Assembly (NCBI RefSeq): GCF_016758175.1
Contig: NZ_QYAB01000001.1
Coordinates: forward strand, 549,256-613,255
Reading direction: 5' to 3'
Length of the DNA: 64,000 bases
DNA from: Leucobacter zeae
GTDB lineage: Bacteria > Actinomycetota > Actinomycetes > Actinomycetales > Microbacteriaceae
The translations under genes were made by a program, and so were the position numbers. Positions 50,269 through 58,807 of the stretch are shown piece by piece. Position 1 is the first letter of the stretch, and each line of letters starts with the position of its first letter. The notes beneath the pieces were generated by a model. It was not told the origin of the DNA. It worked only from the letters and a program-made list of their open reading frames with translations, and ran no database searches.

Positions 50269-52155
50269 TCAGTAGTTCGCGCAGGGGTTGCCGGGTTGCG
50301 CCCCCTGCGCGACCGTGCAGCCCGGCCCGACCGAGGCCCGACCCAGATAGAGCCGCACGCCGTTCTGGCCGAGTCCGTCGAGGATCCCGATGCGGATCGC
50401 GGCGACCTCGTACTGCCCCTCGGGCGGGGCCGACGGCTGCCCGGGGCGCCAGTCGGGCGGCACCGGGCCGCCGGACGCCGGGTGGTTCTGCGCGTTGATC
50501 GTGATCGAGAGGATCTTCGACAGGAACAGCCCGTTGTAGAGTCGCGAGACGACCGTGATGATCGGGGCCACGAGCGCCGTGACCGCGGCGGGGAGGGTTC
50601 TGAGGCCGGTCATCAGCGGGTTGAGGATATCGCCGACCGTCTTGCCGAGGCCGTTGACGAGCGCGTTCAGCAGGGGGTTCAGGAGTCCGAGGTCGAGCGC
50701 CCCCAGCAGCTTGACGCTCGTGGTCGCCTTCACCGTCCCGGCGAGCAGATCCCCGAGCGACCCGTCGACCGACGCCGTGATCTCGGCGACGGGGAGCAGA
50801 AGCTTCACCTGGATGCTCATGTCGGCGGTGACCCTGATCGCATCGATCTGCGCCGTCAGGGCGCTCTGGACCCTCCCGATCCAGTCCGCCAGCGCGTCGG
50901 TGAGCGACGCCGTGAGCGCGTTGAGCACGACGGGGTCCGCGAGGATGTCGGTGTTCGGGGGCAGGCCGTTCAGGGTCCTGCCGTCGACCGGTGACCCGGC
51001 CTTCGCGAGCAGCGCCGCAGTGTCGATGCGGATGGTGCCCTGGGACGGGTCGATCGTGAGCACGCCCTTCGCGTCGCCGAACGACGTCGAGAGCAGCTGG
51101 CGGACCGGGGCGGTGTCGATCGTCGCCGTGAGCTTCTTGACCTGGATGGCTCCGAGGCCCAGCAGCCCGAGCACGCCGTTCAGCAGCGTCGCGACGGCGT
51201 TCACGAGACTCGTCGTCACGCTCTGCTGGCCGATGAGCGCGTTGATCTGACCCTGCAGCCCGTTCAGCGTGGTGTCGATCCCGCCGACCAGCGAGCCGAC
51301 CGCTGCGGACCGGAAGGTGAGATCCGCGGCGGCGGCGAGGTGGTGCCGCTCGAGACCGGCGACGACATCGGTCGCGGCGTCCGCCGCCATCGTCCGCGCT
51401 CCGGCGAACTCGTCCGTCGCCCCGCCCGACCATTTCTCGGCGCAGGTGTCGAGGCTCGCCTGACCGGCGACGGCGCCGACCTCGAGCTCGAGATCGGAGA
51501 CGCCCGAGAGGGTGTCGCCGAGGCCGATGTCGCCGAGCAGCGGGGAGTTGAGCAGGTTCGACAGCTTGAGCGTCGCGAGGTCCGGATAGTCGCCGGTCTG
51601 GTCGTCCGCGAGGTCGATGCCGCCCGAATCGGTCACGTAGCCGCTCGCGCCGAGCGCCTGGCCGGTGTTGCGCGACTGGCCGAACTGCCCGACGACGCCG
51701 GTGCCGTTGTTCGTGGGCAGTTCGAGCAGGCCGGTCAGGGGCAGCTGGAGCGCCGACAGGGCGTTGACCGTCAGCGGATCGCGGAACGCCGACTCGAGGC
51801 CGTTCACGGGCTGTCCGGCTGAGGCGACCGCGACCTCGCCGTCGTTCGTGACCTGGACGCCCTCGGCCTCCGCGATCGAGTCGAGGTTCGCTCCGAGCAG
51901 GTTGCCGCTGAGCGCGCGCCCCTCGCTGCGCGTCATGAACCCCTCGGCGTCCGGTCCGCACGCGGTCGCCGCCATCGCGGGGGACGCGACCCACTCGGCA
52001 TCGTTCCAGGTCGCATCGGTCAGTGCGCCCGACTGGGCGACGAGCGCCGTCGAGACGAGGATCGCCGCGAGCAGCGTCCCGACGCCCCTGCGGCGCGGTG
52101 CGGCGTTCGAAGCGCGCGCGAGTCGCAGCCGCATGCGCTCGACCCGGCGGCTCAT
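50269..52155 (-). CDS. Large secreted surface protein (choice-of-anchor G-like)
   Basis: The 628-residue protein has an N-terminal signal with the SipW-associated pattern ALTDATWNDAEWVAS and then long stretches of Leu/Gly/Thr-rich, coil-like sequence with repeated LLNGLL/LLNALV blocks, ending in a CxxxxxCANY-like C-terminus. This agrees with the 'choice-of-anchor G' family of actinobacterial cell-surface proteins. It is the last gene of the SipW operon, overlapping the LPxTG gene by 4 bases. It might form or anchor a surface layer or fibre (inference). Confidence 0.78.
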   Translation of the reverse strand: MSRRVERMRLRLARASNAAPRRRGVGTLLAAILVSTALVAQSGALTDATWNDAEWVASPAMAATACGPDAEGFMTRSEGRALSGNLLGANLDSIAEAEGVQVTNDGEVAVASAGQPVNGLESAFRDPLTVNALSALQLPLTGLLELPTNNGTGVVGQFGQSRNTGQALGASGYVTDSGGIDLADDQTGDYPDLATLKLSNLLNSPLLGDIGLGDTLSGVSDLELEVGAVAGQASLDTCAEKWSGGATDEFAGARTMAADAATDVVAGLERHHLAAAADLTFRSAAVGSLVGGIDTTLNGLQGQINALIGQQSVTTSLVNAVATLLNGVLGLLGLGAIQVKKLTATIDTAPVRQLLSTSFGDAKGVLTIDPSQGTIRIDTAALLAKAGSPVDGRTLNGLPPNTDILADPVVLNALTASLTDALADWIGRVQSALTAQIDAIRVTADMSIQVKLLLPVAEITASVDGSLGDLLAGTVKATTSVKLLGALDLGLLNPLLNALVNGLGKTVGDILNPLMTGLRTLPAAVTALVAPIITVVSRLYNGLFLSKILSITINAQNHPASGGPVPPDWRPGQPSAPPEGQYEVAAIRIGILDGLGQNGVRLYLGRASVGPGCTVAQGAQPGNPCANY

Positions 52156-52886
52156 CGCGCCGCCCCCGCCCGGATCGCGCGGCGCCTCAGGATCAGGCTC
52201 GCCCCCAGGCCGAGCAGCCCGGCCGCGAGCACGGCGAGCGCCTCGAGATCGCCGCCCGTGATCGGCAGCCGCGGATCCGCCGGCGCCGGCGGCGTCGGCC
52301 GCGAGGGCGCATCGCCCGCGGCGTGGACGCCGAGCCCGACGTTCGCGGATGTTCCCGCCAGCGCGCGCGCGTCGGCGGAGGCGGGGACGGTCAGCGTCAC
52401 GAGCAACTGCCGAGGCGCGTCGCGCAGCAGCGGTGCGAGCGCGAAGCGCCTGCCTTCCAGCTCGGACCCCGCGATCGGCGTTGGCGCCAGTACGACCGCG
52501 GCCTCCCCGTCGCATGCGGGCTCCGGGCCGCCGAGATCGAAGGACGTCGGGCACGCCTCGATCCCGGCCGTCAGCCCGGACGTGAGGAGGAGCGCGCCGT
52601 TCGCCCGCAGCTCGAGCGCGAGGTCCCCGCGCTCCGCGTCGCGCAGCGAGGCCTCCACCAGCCAGCGGGAGCTGTCGCCCGGCCCCAGTTCGGCCCAGAG
52701 CGGCGTCGCCGAATCGACCGAGAGCACGAGCACGCCCGGGGTGCCCGTCTCGGTGAGCTCGCGGAACACCGCCGAGGCGCGCGCCGCCGTCATGCCGAGG
52801 CCGACGCAGACCAGCAGGGCGCACGCCGCCGCGAGCAGCGTGAACGTCCGCGCGGGCGGGTACGGCGTCGTCGCGCGGCGGTTCAT
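52152..52886 (-). CDS. LPxTG-anchored surface protein
   Basis: The 244-residue protein has a signal peptide, an extracellular beta-rich domain with two Cys in a disulfide-like pair, and the sorting signal LPITG (residues 207-211) followed by a membrane segment and an RRRAIR tail. A sortase outside the window would attach it to the cell wall. It overlaps the signal peptidase gene by 4 bases (TGA/ATG) and the anchor-G gene by 4. It could be the wall anchor or an accessory subunit of the surface structure. Confidence 0.87.
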   Translation of the reverse strand: MNRRATTPYPPARTFTLLAAACALLVCVGLGMTAARASAVFRELTETGTPGVLVLSVDSATPLWAELGPGDSSRWLVEASLRDAERGDLALELRANGALLLTSGLTAGIEACPTSFDLGGPEPACDGEAAVVLAPTPIAGSELEGRRFALAPLLRDAPRQLLVTLTVPASADARALAGTSANVGLGVHAAGDAPSRPTPPAPADPRLPITGGDLEALAVLAAGLLGLGASLILRRRAIRAGAAR

Positions 52887-53512
52887 CGCGATGCCTCCTG
52901 GTGCTGGTGCGTGTACTGGTCCTGGTGCGTGTCGGGTGTCGCCGACCCCTCGTCGTCCTCGGTCGCGCGCGAGGGCCAGAAGGCCCAGACCACGAGCGCG
53001 CCGACGAGCAGCGTCAGCGCCCCGAGGCCGACCGGGGACTGGAGCGTCATGAGCGCCGCGCCGACGCCCGGTATCGCGAAGACCACGCGACGCGCATCGG
53101 TGAGGGCGTACGGCAGCAGATCCGGTGCGTCGTTGTCGTCGCCCCGGAGCACGATCTGCCTGGCGTCAGGGCTCGCGAGATCCGGCGGACCGGATCCCGG
53201 AGCCGCGGCCCTGATGTCCGCCTCGTGCGCTCCCGGCGGCCGGACCTCGCCGATCTCGACGACGCGGTGCGTCACCGGCATCGATGCTCCCGCCCGCTGC
53301 ACGGTGACGACGTCGCCGACCGCGAGGTCGGATGCGCGCACCGGGACGGTCACGGCGACGGCGCCCTGGGGCATCGTCGGGCTCATGGAGCCGGTGCGGA
53401 ACGTGAGCAGTGTTGCGCCGGAGATGGCCGAGAACACGAACCAGCAGGCAAGCCCGAGCGCCGCCACCACGAGGATCGTGGTGGCGGCGGCTCCGGGCAG
53501 CCTGCGGATCAT
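52883..53512 (-). CDS. sipW: Signal peptidase I, SipW/ER type
   Basis: The 209-residue membrane protease has the catalytic Ser42 in GSMSPT, the His82 in VTHRVV and the RGDDND acid motif, so it is the ER/archaeal/SipW type that uses His rather than the bacterial Lys. Membrane segments flank both ends. SipW-type enzymes process TasA-like and other alternate signal peptides, as in the adjacent gene at 53551. The C-terminus is Asp/Glu- and His/Gln-rich. Confidence 0.92.
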   Translation of the reverse strand: MIRRLPGAAATTILVVAALGLACWFVFSAISGATLLTFRTGSMSPTMPQGAVAVTVPVRASDLAVGDVVTVQRAGASMPVTHRVVEIGEVRPPGAHEADIRAAAPGSGPPDLASPDARQIVLRGDDNDAPDLLPYALTDARRVVFAIPGVGAALMTLQSPVGLGALTLLVGALVVWAFWPSRATEDDEGSATPDTHQDQYTHQHQEASR

Positions 53513-53550
53513 GTGCCGACCGCGGCGCGGGATGTCGTGCGCTCCGGCGT

Positions 53551-54216
53551 CTAGGGCGCGACCGACTCGGACTCGAACCGCCAGACCGGCGCGATCGAGG
53601 CGCCCTGGAGCGCATCGGATGCGCCCTCGGGGAGCGTGATCGCGAAGCAGTAGTGCTGCGGAGCGCCCTCGGTGGTCTCATCGGCGCCCGCGGCGAGACG
53701 CTGCGCCTGCGTCGCCGAGGTGCCGAGCGCGACGTTCTCGACGCCCTGGACCGCGGTCCATCCGGTGAGCGAGCCGGTGCACGCCGGAGCCGAGGCCGCG
53801 CTCGACGTGTAGGCCGTGACCCGGACCGCGTTCCACAGATCGTCGCTCGTCCCGGCCACCGCCGTGTTCTTCACCGCGGCCTGGAGCGTGGTGTCGGCGG
53901 CGACCGAGCCGGCCTGGGTCCTGAGCGAAACCGGCGCGTAGGTCGTGTCGCCCGGGCTCAGCAGCAGCGCGTTCGGCGTGAACGAGAGGCTTCCGCCGGG
54001 GCTCGCGACGTCGTTGGTCCACGTCGTCCCGTTGTCGACGCTCTGCTCGACCTCGAACTCGCTCGTGCCGACGCCGGGTGCGCCGTCGGCGCCGCCCCAG
54101 ACCCACTCCGAGTCGTTCCACGACGCGAGCGTGTAGGCCGCGCCGAGACCCACCACGAGCGCGCCAGCCGCGATCGCGGCGACCTTGCGCGTCTTCCGGG
54201 ATTGCTGAGTAGCCAT
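53551..54216 (-). CDS. SipW-dependent-type secreted protein
   Basis: The 221-residue protein has a basic N-terminus, a hydrophobic core and the hallmark ASWNDSEWVWGG of signal peptides cleaved by SipW-type peptidases. The mature region is beta-rich (SLSFTPNALLLSPGDTTYAPVSLRT) like TasA/camelysin-type fibre subunits. AAGGGGGAAG precedes ATG 54216. It is the first gene of the operon, 38 bases ahead of sipW. It is likely the main structural subunit of the surface assembly (inference). Confidence 0.88.
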   Translation of the reverse strand: MATQQSRKTRKVAAIAAGALVVGLGAAYTLASWNDSEWVWGGADGAPGVGTSEFEVEQSVDNGTTWTNDVASPGGSLSFTPNALLLSPGDTTYAPVSLRTQAGSVAADTTLQAAVKNTAVAGTSDDLWNAVRVTAYTSSAASAPACTGSLTGWTAVQGVENVALGTSATQAQRLAAGADETTEGAPQHYCFAITLPEGASDALQGASIAPVWRFESESVAP

Positions 54217-54404
54217 GATTCCGTCTTCCCCCTTGATATCGCGGGGAGACGCGCGTCGGCCCTATCCGACTCGCAGTGCTTGCTCCCCCGTACATATCGG
54301 CATGGGAAAGTCTGTGGTTTCCCCATGTGCCCCGATGCGTGAACTGTAGCACCCGCTGCGCCCATGCACAATGCGGCCGCGACGGGGGGCGTTCGGCCCC
54401 GCAG

Positions 54405-54452
54405 ACGTCGACGGCGCCCCGTCCGCTGGTGCGGGCGGGGCGCCGTCGACGT
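54405..54452. terminator. Strong hairpin downstream of aspS
   Basis: ACGTCGACGGCGCCCCG (54405-54421) and its exact complement (54436-54452) form 17-bp arms. It starts 11 bases after the aspS stop on the minus strand and probably ends that transcript, though no U-run is present. The 54217-54404 gap holds the promoter region of the SipW operon; no gene is seen. Confidence 0.6.
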
Positions 54453-54462
54453 GACCGGATCG

Positions 54463-55806
54463 TTACGGCAGCAGGCGGTTCGGCCCGCGGAAGAGGTAGG
54501 TGACCTCGCGGATCGAGGACTGCTGCAGCATGAGCATCAGCACGCGGTTGAGGCCCATGCCGAAGCCGCCGTGCGGCGGCACGCCGTAGCGGAAGAAGTC
54601 GAGGTAGAAGCCGAGCTCGGTCGGGTCCATCCCCTTCTCGACGGCCTGCGCCTCGAGCACGTCGATGCGGTGCTCGCGCTGCGCGCCCGTCGAGATCTCG
54701 GTGCCGCGGTAGATGAGGTCGTAGCTGTTGGTGAGCTGCGGGTTCTCGGGGTGGCGCATGTGGTAGAACGGGCGGATCGAGGCGTCGTAGTCCGTGAGGA
54801 ACACGAAGTCGCTGCCGTACTTCTGCTTCGCGTGGGCCGCGATGCGGCGCTCGCCCTCCGGATCCATGTCGGCGTCGGCGCGCGGCACCTCGTAGCCCTC
54901 GGCCTTCACGATCTCCTTCGCCTCGGCGAGCGGGATGCGCGGGAACGGACGGGCCGGGACCTCGAGCTCGATGCCGAAGAGCTTCTGGATCTCCTCGCCG
55001 TGCTGCTCCTTGACCGCTGTGAGGCCAGCGACGATGAGCTCCTCGTGCAGCTCCATGACGTCCTCGTGCGAGTCGATCCAGCTCAGCTCGGTGTCGACCG
55101 AGGTGAACTCCGTCGCGTGGCGCGAGGTGAACGAGGGGTCGGCGCGGAACGCCGGGCCGACCTCGAAGATGCCGCCGAAGCCCGCGGCCTGGGCCATCTG
55201 CTTGAAGAACTGGGGACTCTGCGCGAGGAAGGCCTTGCCCTCGAAGTACTCGACCTCGAACAGCTCTGCGCGCGACTCGGAGGCCGACGCCATGAGCTTG
55301 GGCGTCTGGATCTCGATGAATCCGCGGTCGACCCACACGGTGCGCAGCGCGTGCAGGAACGTGGTCTGGATGCGGAACACGAGGTTCTGCTCGGGGCGGC
55401 GCAGGTCGAGGAATCGCCAGTCGAGGCGCACGTCGATGCCGCTGTCGGCCGCGATCGGGTTGTCGGGCAGCGAGGCGGCGACGACCTCGATGGTCTCGAT
55501 CTGGATCTCGACCCCGCCGAGCTTCACGCGCTCGTTGTGCTGCAGCTCGCCCTCGACGGTGACGAAGGTGCCCTGCGTGAGGTCGCTGATGGTCTGCGTG
55601 CGCGGCACGAGGATGTCGGAGCGCGGATTCTCGGGGTCGGCTTCGCGGAGGACCCCGCCGTTGACGAGCTGCACGGCGCCGGACTCGTCGCGCAGGACGA
55701 CGAACTGCACGTACCGCTGGTCGCGCACCTTCTCGACCCAGCCGGAAACTCGTACGGGGCCGTCTTCGCGGGCGGCCAGGTCCTTGATCAATACACGCTC
55801 AGTCAC
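54463..55806 (-). CDS. aspS: Aspartyl-tRNA synthetase, archaeal/non-discriminating type
   Basis: This class II synthetase charges tRNA-Asp and perhaps tRNA-Asn. The 447-residue protein has the OB-fold N-domain (VRVSGWVEKVRDQRYVQFVVLRD), motif 2 (FEVGPAFRADPSFTSRHATEFT) and motif 3 (FGMGLNRVLMLML). The GAD insertion of typical 600-residue bacterial AspRS is absent, so it is of the archaeal-like aspartate--tRNA(Asn) ligase type, which needs GatCAB. TAGACT is seven bases before GTG 55806, so the start is probably leaderless. GatCAB is not in the window. Confidence 0.93.
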   Translation of the reverse strand: MTERVLIKDLAAREDGPVRVSGWVEKVRDQRYVQFVVLRDESGAVQLVNGGVLREADPENPRSDILVPRTQTISDLTQGTFVTVEGELQHNERVKLGGVEIQIETIEVVAASLPDNPIAADSGIDVRLDWRFLDLRRPEQNLVFRIQTTFLHALRTVWVDRGFIEIQTPKLMASASESRAELFEVEYFEGKAFLAQSPQFFKQMAQAAGFGGIFEVGPAFRADPSFTSRHATEFTSVDTELSWIDSHEDVMELHEELIVAGLTAVKEQHGEEIQKLFGIELEVPARPFPRIPLAEAKEIVKAEGYEVPRADADMDPEGERRIAAHAKQKYGSDFVFLTDYDASIRPFYHMRHPENPQLTNSYDLIYRGTEISTGAQREHRIDVLEAQAVEKGMDPTELGFYLDFFRYGVPPHGGFGMGLNRVLMLMLQQSSIREVTYLFRGPNRLLP

Positions 55807-55838
55807 CCGATCAAGTCTAGTGGGACTCCGCGGCGCTG

Positions 55839-56537
55839 CTACCCGAAGCGGTAGCCGACGCCGCGCACCGTCGAGATGAGCTTCGGCTTCGAGGGCTCCT
55901 CCTCGATCCGCGCCCGGATCCGCTTGATGTGCACGTCGAGGGTCTTGGTGTCGCCGTAGTAGTTGCTGCCCCACACCCGGTCGATCAGCTGGCCGCGGGT
56001 GAGCACGCGCCCGGTGTGGCGCATGAGCATCTCGAGCAGCTCGAACTCGCGCAGGGGCATCGCGATCTCCTCGCCGCGCACCGAGACCGAGTGGCGCTCG
56101 GCGTCGACCCGGATCCCGAACTCCTCGAGCACCAGGTCGTCCTCGAGGCTCTCCTCGCGCTCGGTCTCGCCGCTCGTGCCCCGGCGGAGCGCCGCCCGGA
56201 CGCGGGCGAGCAGCTCGCGGGTGGAGTACGGCTTCGTGATGTAGTCGTCGGCGCCGAGCTCCAGGCCCACGACGACGTCGATCTCGCTGTCCTTCGCGGT
56301 GAGCATGATGATGGGCACCTGCGAGGTCTGCCTGATGGTGCGGCAGACCTCCGTGCCCGGCATCCCGGGGAGCATGAGGTCGAGCAGCACCAGGTCGGGC
56401 TTGGCCGCGGAGAACGCGCCGACGGCGTGCGCGCCGTCGCCCGAGACCGTGACGCGGTAGCCCTCGCGCTCGAGCAGGAAGGAGAGGGGGCCGGAGATCG
56501 ACTCCTCGTCCTCGACGAGCAAGATGTGCTGTGTCAC
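55839..56537 (-). CDS. regX3: Response regulator, RegX3/PhoP-like
   Basis: The 232-residue OmpR-type response regulator has a receiver with acid pocket EDEE and phosphoacceptor Asp53 (VLLDLMLPG), the switch ITKPYS and the winged helix (EFELLEMLMRHTGRVL, KTLDVHIKRIRARI, GVGYRFG). It is coupled to the kinase at 56534 by a 4-base overlap and divergent from phoU, so it is the phosphate-response regulator of this region. The likely operator is the PHO-box at 57833-57876. Confidence 0.93.
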   Translation of the reverse strand: MTQHILLVEDEESISGPLSFLLEREGYRVTVSGDGAHAVGAFSAAKPDLVLLDLMLPGMPGTEVCRTIRQTSQVPIIMLTAKDSEIDVVVGLELGADDYITKPYSTRELLARVRAALRRGTSGETEREESLEDDLVLEEFGIRVDAERHSVSVRGEEIAMPLREFELLEMLMRHTGRVLTRGQLIDRVWGSNYYGDTKTLDVHIKRIRARIEEEPSKPKLISTVRGVGYRFG

Positions 56538-57793
56538 TGCTGCGGTCCCTTCTGGAGGTCCTCGGTGCGCGCGGCGGGCGCCGCGAGCGGGCTGGTGGGG
56601 CGGTCGAGCCGCTTCTTGGCCGAGCGCCGCATCTTGCGCAGGCGCTTGGAGTGCTTCTCGTCGTCGGCGTCCTCGTGCAGGGGGAAGACGAGCGTGAAGC
56701 TCGAGCCGACGCCCGGCTGCGACCACACCTCGATCTCGCCGCCGTGAGCGCGCATGGTGTGGCGGGCGATGCTCAGGCCGAGCCCCGTCCCGCCCATGCC
56801 GTTGCTGCGGGTACGGGATCCGTCGACGCGGTAGAAGCGCTCGAAGATGCGGTTCAGGTGCTCGGGCGCGATGCCCTCACCCTGATCGGTCACCGTGACC
56901 GAGAAGCTGTTCTTGCCGTGCTGCATCCCGACGCCGACCCTGCCGCCCTCGGGCGAGTAGCGGATCGCATTGCTCAGCAGGTTCGCCACGGCCGAGCCGA
57001 GCGAGGTCGGCCGGCCCATGATGACGGCGCGGCGATCCGGGTCGGCGTCCTCCGTGACCACGATCTCCACGCCGTGCTGCGCGGCGAACTCGTGGTGCGA
57101 CTGGACCTCCCCGCGCACGAGATCGCGCAGCGGCACGGCCTCGCGGTCCTCGGGGCGCAGCGTCGACTGCGCCTCCGAGAGCTGGATGATGTCGCGCGAC
57201 AGCTCGCCGAGCCGCTTCGACTCCTTGACGAGGCTCTTCGCGAACCCGCGCACCACCTCGGGTTCGTCCGCGGCCTCCTGCACGGCCTCCGAGAGCAGGC
57301 CGATCGCCGCGATCGGGGTCTTCAGCTCGTGGCTGACGTTGGCGATGAAGTCGCGGCGCATGGCGTTCACGCGCTGCTCCTCGCCGAGGTCCTCGGCGAG
57401 GACGACGGCGAAGCGGCGCTGGATGCGCACGATGTGCACGCGCACGGTGTCCGAGGGATCCGCGGGGTCGGGATCGTGGATGTCGGGAACGCCCGTGTTC
57501 ATGACGCGTCGCACGCGCGAGAGGAACTCGGGCGAGGCGATCTCGTCGCCGCTGATGTGGCGCTGCTGGCGGGCGGCCGGGTTCGCATAGACGGGTGCGA
57601 GGGCGACGTCGAGAATCACGGCGAAGGTGTCGACCTCGTCGAGGATCGCGATGGCGATCTCGGGGAGCTCGGGCCGCATCTCGGCGGCGCGCTTGACGCC
57701 GAGGCGCCGCGCCGCGACGATCGAGAGCGCGACCGAGGCACCGATGAGGATGCCGAGGGCCACCGATGCGAGCACGAGGAGGGCCGGGTCCAT
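56534..57793 (-). CDS. senX3: Sensor histidine kinase, SenX3-like
   Basis: The membrane kinase has two N-terminal hydrophobic segments, a PAS-like region, the phosphoacceptor His155 in NVSHELKTP, N box ANLLSNAIRYSP and G boxes GEGIAPE and GMGGTGLGLSI. This plan matches SenX3, which senses phosphate limitation with PstSCAB/PhoU in mycobacteria. ATG 57793 is preferred over 57802 because TACGAT (57806-57801) is seven bases upstream. It is divergent from phoU and partners with the regulator at 55839. Confidence 0.92.
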   Translation of the reverse strand: MDPALLVLASVALGILIGASVALSIVAARRLGVKRAAEMRPELPEIAIAILDEVDTFAVILDVALAPVYANPAARQQRHISGDEIASPEFLSRVRRVMNTGVPDIHDPDPADPSDTVRVHIVRIQRRFAVVLAEDLGEEQRVNAMRRDFIANVSHELKTPIAAIGLLSEAVQEAADEPEVVRGFAKSLVKESKRLGELSRDIIQLSEAQSTLRPEDREAVPLRDLVRGEVQSHHEFAAQHGVEIVVTEDADPDRRAVIMGRPTSLGSAVANLLSNAIRYSPEGGRVGVGMQHGKNSFSVTVTDQGEGIAPEHLNRIFERFYRVDGSRTRSNGMGGTGLGLSIARHTMRAHGGEIEVWSQPGVGSSFTLVFPLHEDADDEKHSKRLRKMRRSAKKRLDRPTSPLAAPAARTEDLQKGPQQ

Positions 57794-57832
57794 GCCTCCC
57801 ATCGTAGGACCGAGGTCACCGCGTATCGTGGA

Positions 57833-57876
57833 GTTCAACTGCTGTTCACCTTCCGGTTCGGCAGGGTTCATCGGGC
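57833..57876. promoter_or_regulatory. PHO-box-like array: four 11-bp direct repeat units
   Basis: Units starting GTTCA at 57833, 57844, (degenerate GGTTC at 57855) and 57866 are spaced by 11 bases: GTTCAACTGCT, GTTCACCTTCC, GGTTCGGCAGG, GTTCATCGGGC. This matches the actinobacterial PHO box of 11-bp repeats. It lies between divergent senX3 and phoU, next to the senX3 -35 area, so autoregulation by the RegX3-like protein is expected. Confidence 0.65.
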
Positions 57877-57996
57877 GCGATCAGACTTGACCCGACGCGC
57901 GGAAGCGCGACCTCCGACCGTGCCCGGCGCCGGCGGAGCGGACGGGATCGGGCGCGCCGCGCCGCGATCCAGTGCAGGAACCAGAGAGGAAACCGC

Positions 57997-58638
57997 ATGC
58001 GTGAGGTCTTTCAGCAGTCGCTGCGCGAGGTGCAGGACCGCCTCGTCGAGATCGCAGAACTCGTCGAGGAGGCCATCGACAAGGCGACCGATGCGTTCGG
58101 CACGTCGAACGTGGCGCTCGCCGAGGAGGTGATCGACGGGGCCGACCGGATCGAGGAGCTGACCGGAGCCCTCGACCAGCTGACCATCGACATCCTCGCC
58201 AGGCAGCAGCCCGTCGCCTCCGACCTGCGCCTCGTCGTCGGCGCACTGCGCATGGGCGCCTCCCTCGAGCGGATGGCGGACCTCGCGCAGCACATCGCGC
58301 AGCTCGCGCGCTACCGCTATCCCGAGAGCGCGATCCCGAAGGGCCTGAAGAAGATCTTCGTGCGCATGGGCGCGCTCGACGTCGAGATGGCGTCGAAGAC
58401 CGCCGAGCTGCTGCGCACGCAGGATCCCGCCGTGATCGACGAGATCCGCGACCTCGACGACGACCTCGACGAGCTGCACGCCAAGGTGTTCGAGAAGGTG
58501 CTCAGCGAGCGCCTCGCCGAGAATCCGACCGGGGTCGTCGACGCGACGCTCGCGAGCCGCTATCACGAGCGCTTCGGCGATCACGCCGTGAGCGTCGCGA
58601 AGCAGATGCAGTTCTTCCTGAGCGGATCGCTCGACTGA
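57997..58638 (+). CDS. phoU: Phosphate transport system regulatory protein PhoU
   Basis: The 213-residue helical protein has two PhoU repeats with the conserved pattern (MREVFQQSLREVQDRLVEIAELVEEAI; VASDLRLVVGALRMGASLERMADLAQHIAQLA). PhoU links the Pst transporter to the phosphate two-component system and holds the kinase in check. AGAGAGGAAACC precedes ATG 57997. The PHO-box array lies 121 bases upstream. A strong hairpin terminator follows at 58669. Confidence 0.95.
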   Translation: MREVFQQSLREVQDRLVEIAELVEEAIDKATDAFGTSNVALAEEVIDGADRIEELTGALDQLTIDILARQQPVASDLRLVVGALRMGASLERMADLAQHIAQLARYRYPESAIPKGLKKIFVRMGALDVEMASKTAELLRTQDPAVIDEIRDLDDDLDELHAKVFEKVLSERLAENPTGVVDATLASRYHERFGDHAVSVAKQMQFFLSGSLD

Positions 58639-58668
58639 TCGTTCGTTCCGCCTCGACCTGCGAACCGT

Positions 58669-58730
58669 ACGGGATCCGCGGGAGATATGCCGGCAGGCGC
58701 CGCGCGCACCATATCTCCCGCGGATCCCGT
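58669..58730. terminator. Perfect 20-bp-arm hairpin after phoU
   Basis: ACGGGATCCGCGGGAGATAT (58669-58688) and its exact complement (58711-58730) are followed by TTTCG. It ends phoU and is 66 bases from the cysS promoter. It is the second longest perfect stem in the window. Confidence 0.75.
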
Positions 58731-58807
58731 TTCGTTCTCGCGTCGTCGGTCTCGGCGACGGTCGCGCCGCCGAGCGGCCCGAAATCCCGCACGGGTAGGC
58801 TATGAGG

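Noticed and set aside
57794-57802. senX3 start at ATG 57802
   Set aside because: That codon lies inside the TACGAT -10 box; ATG 57793 is at the leaderless distance.
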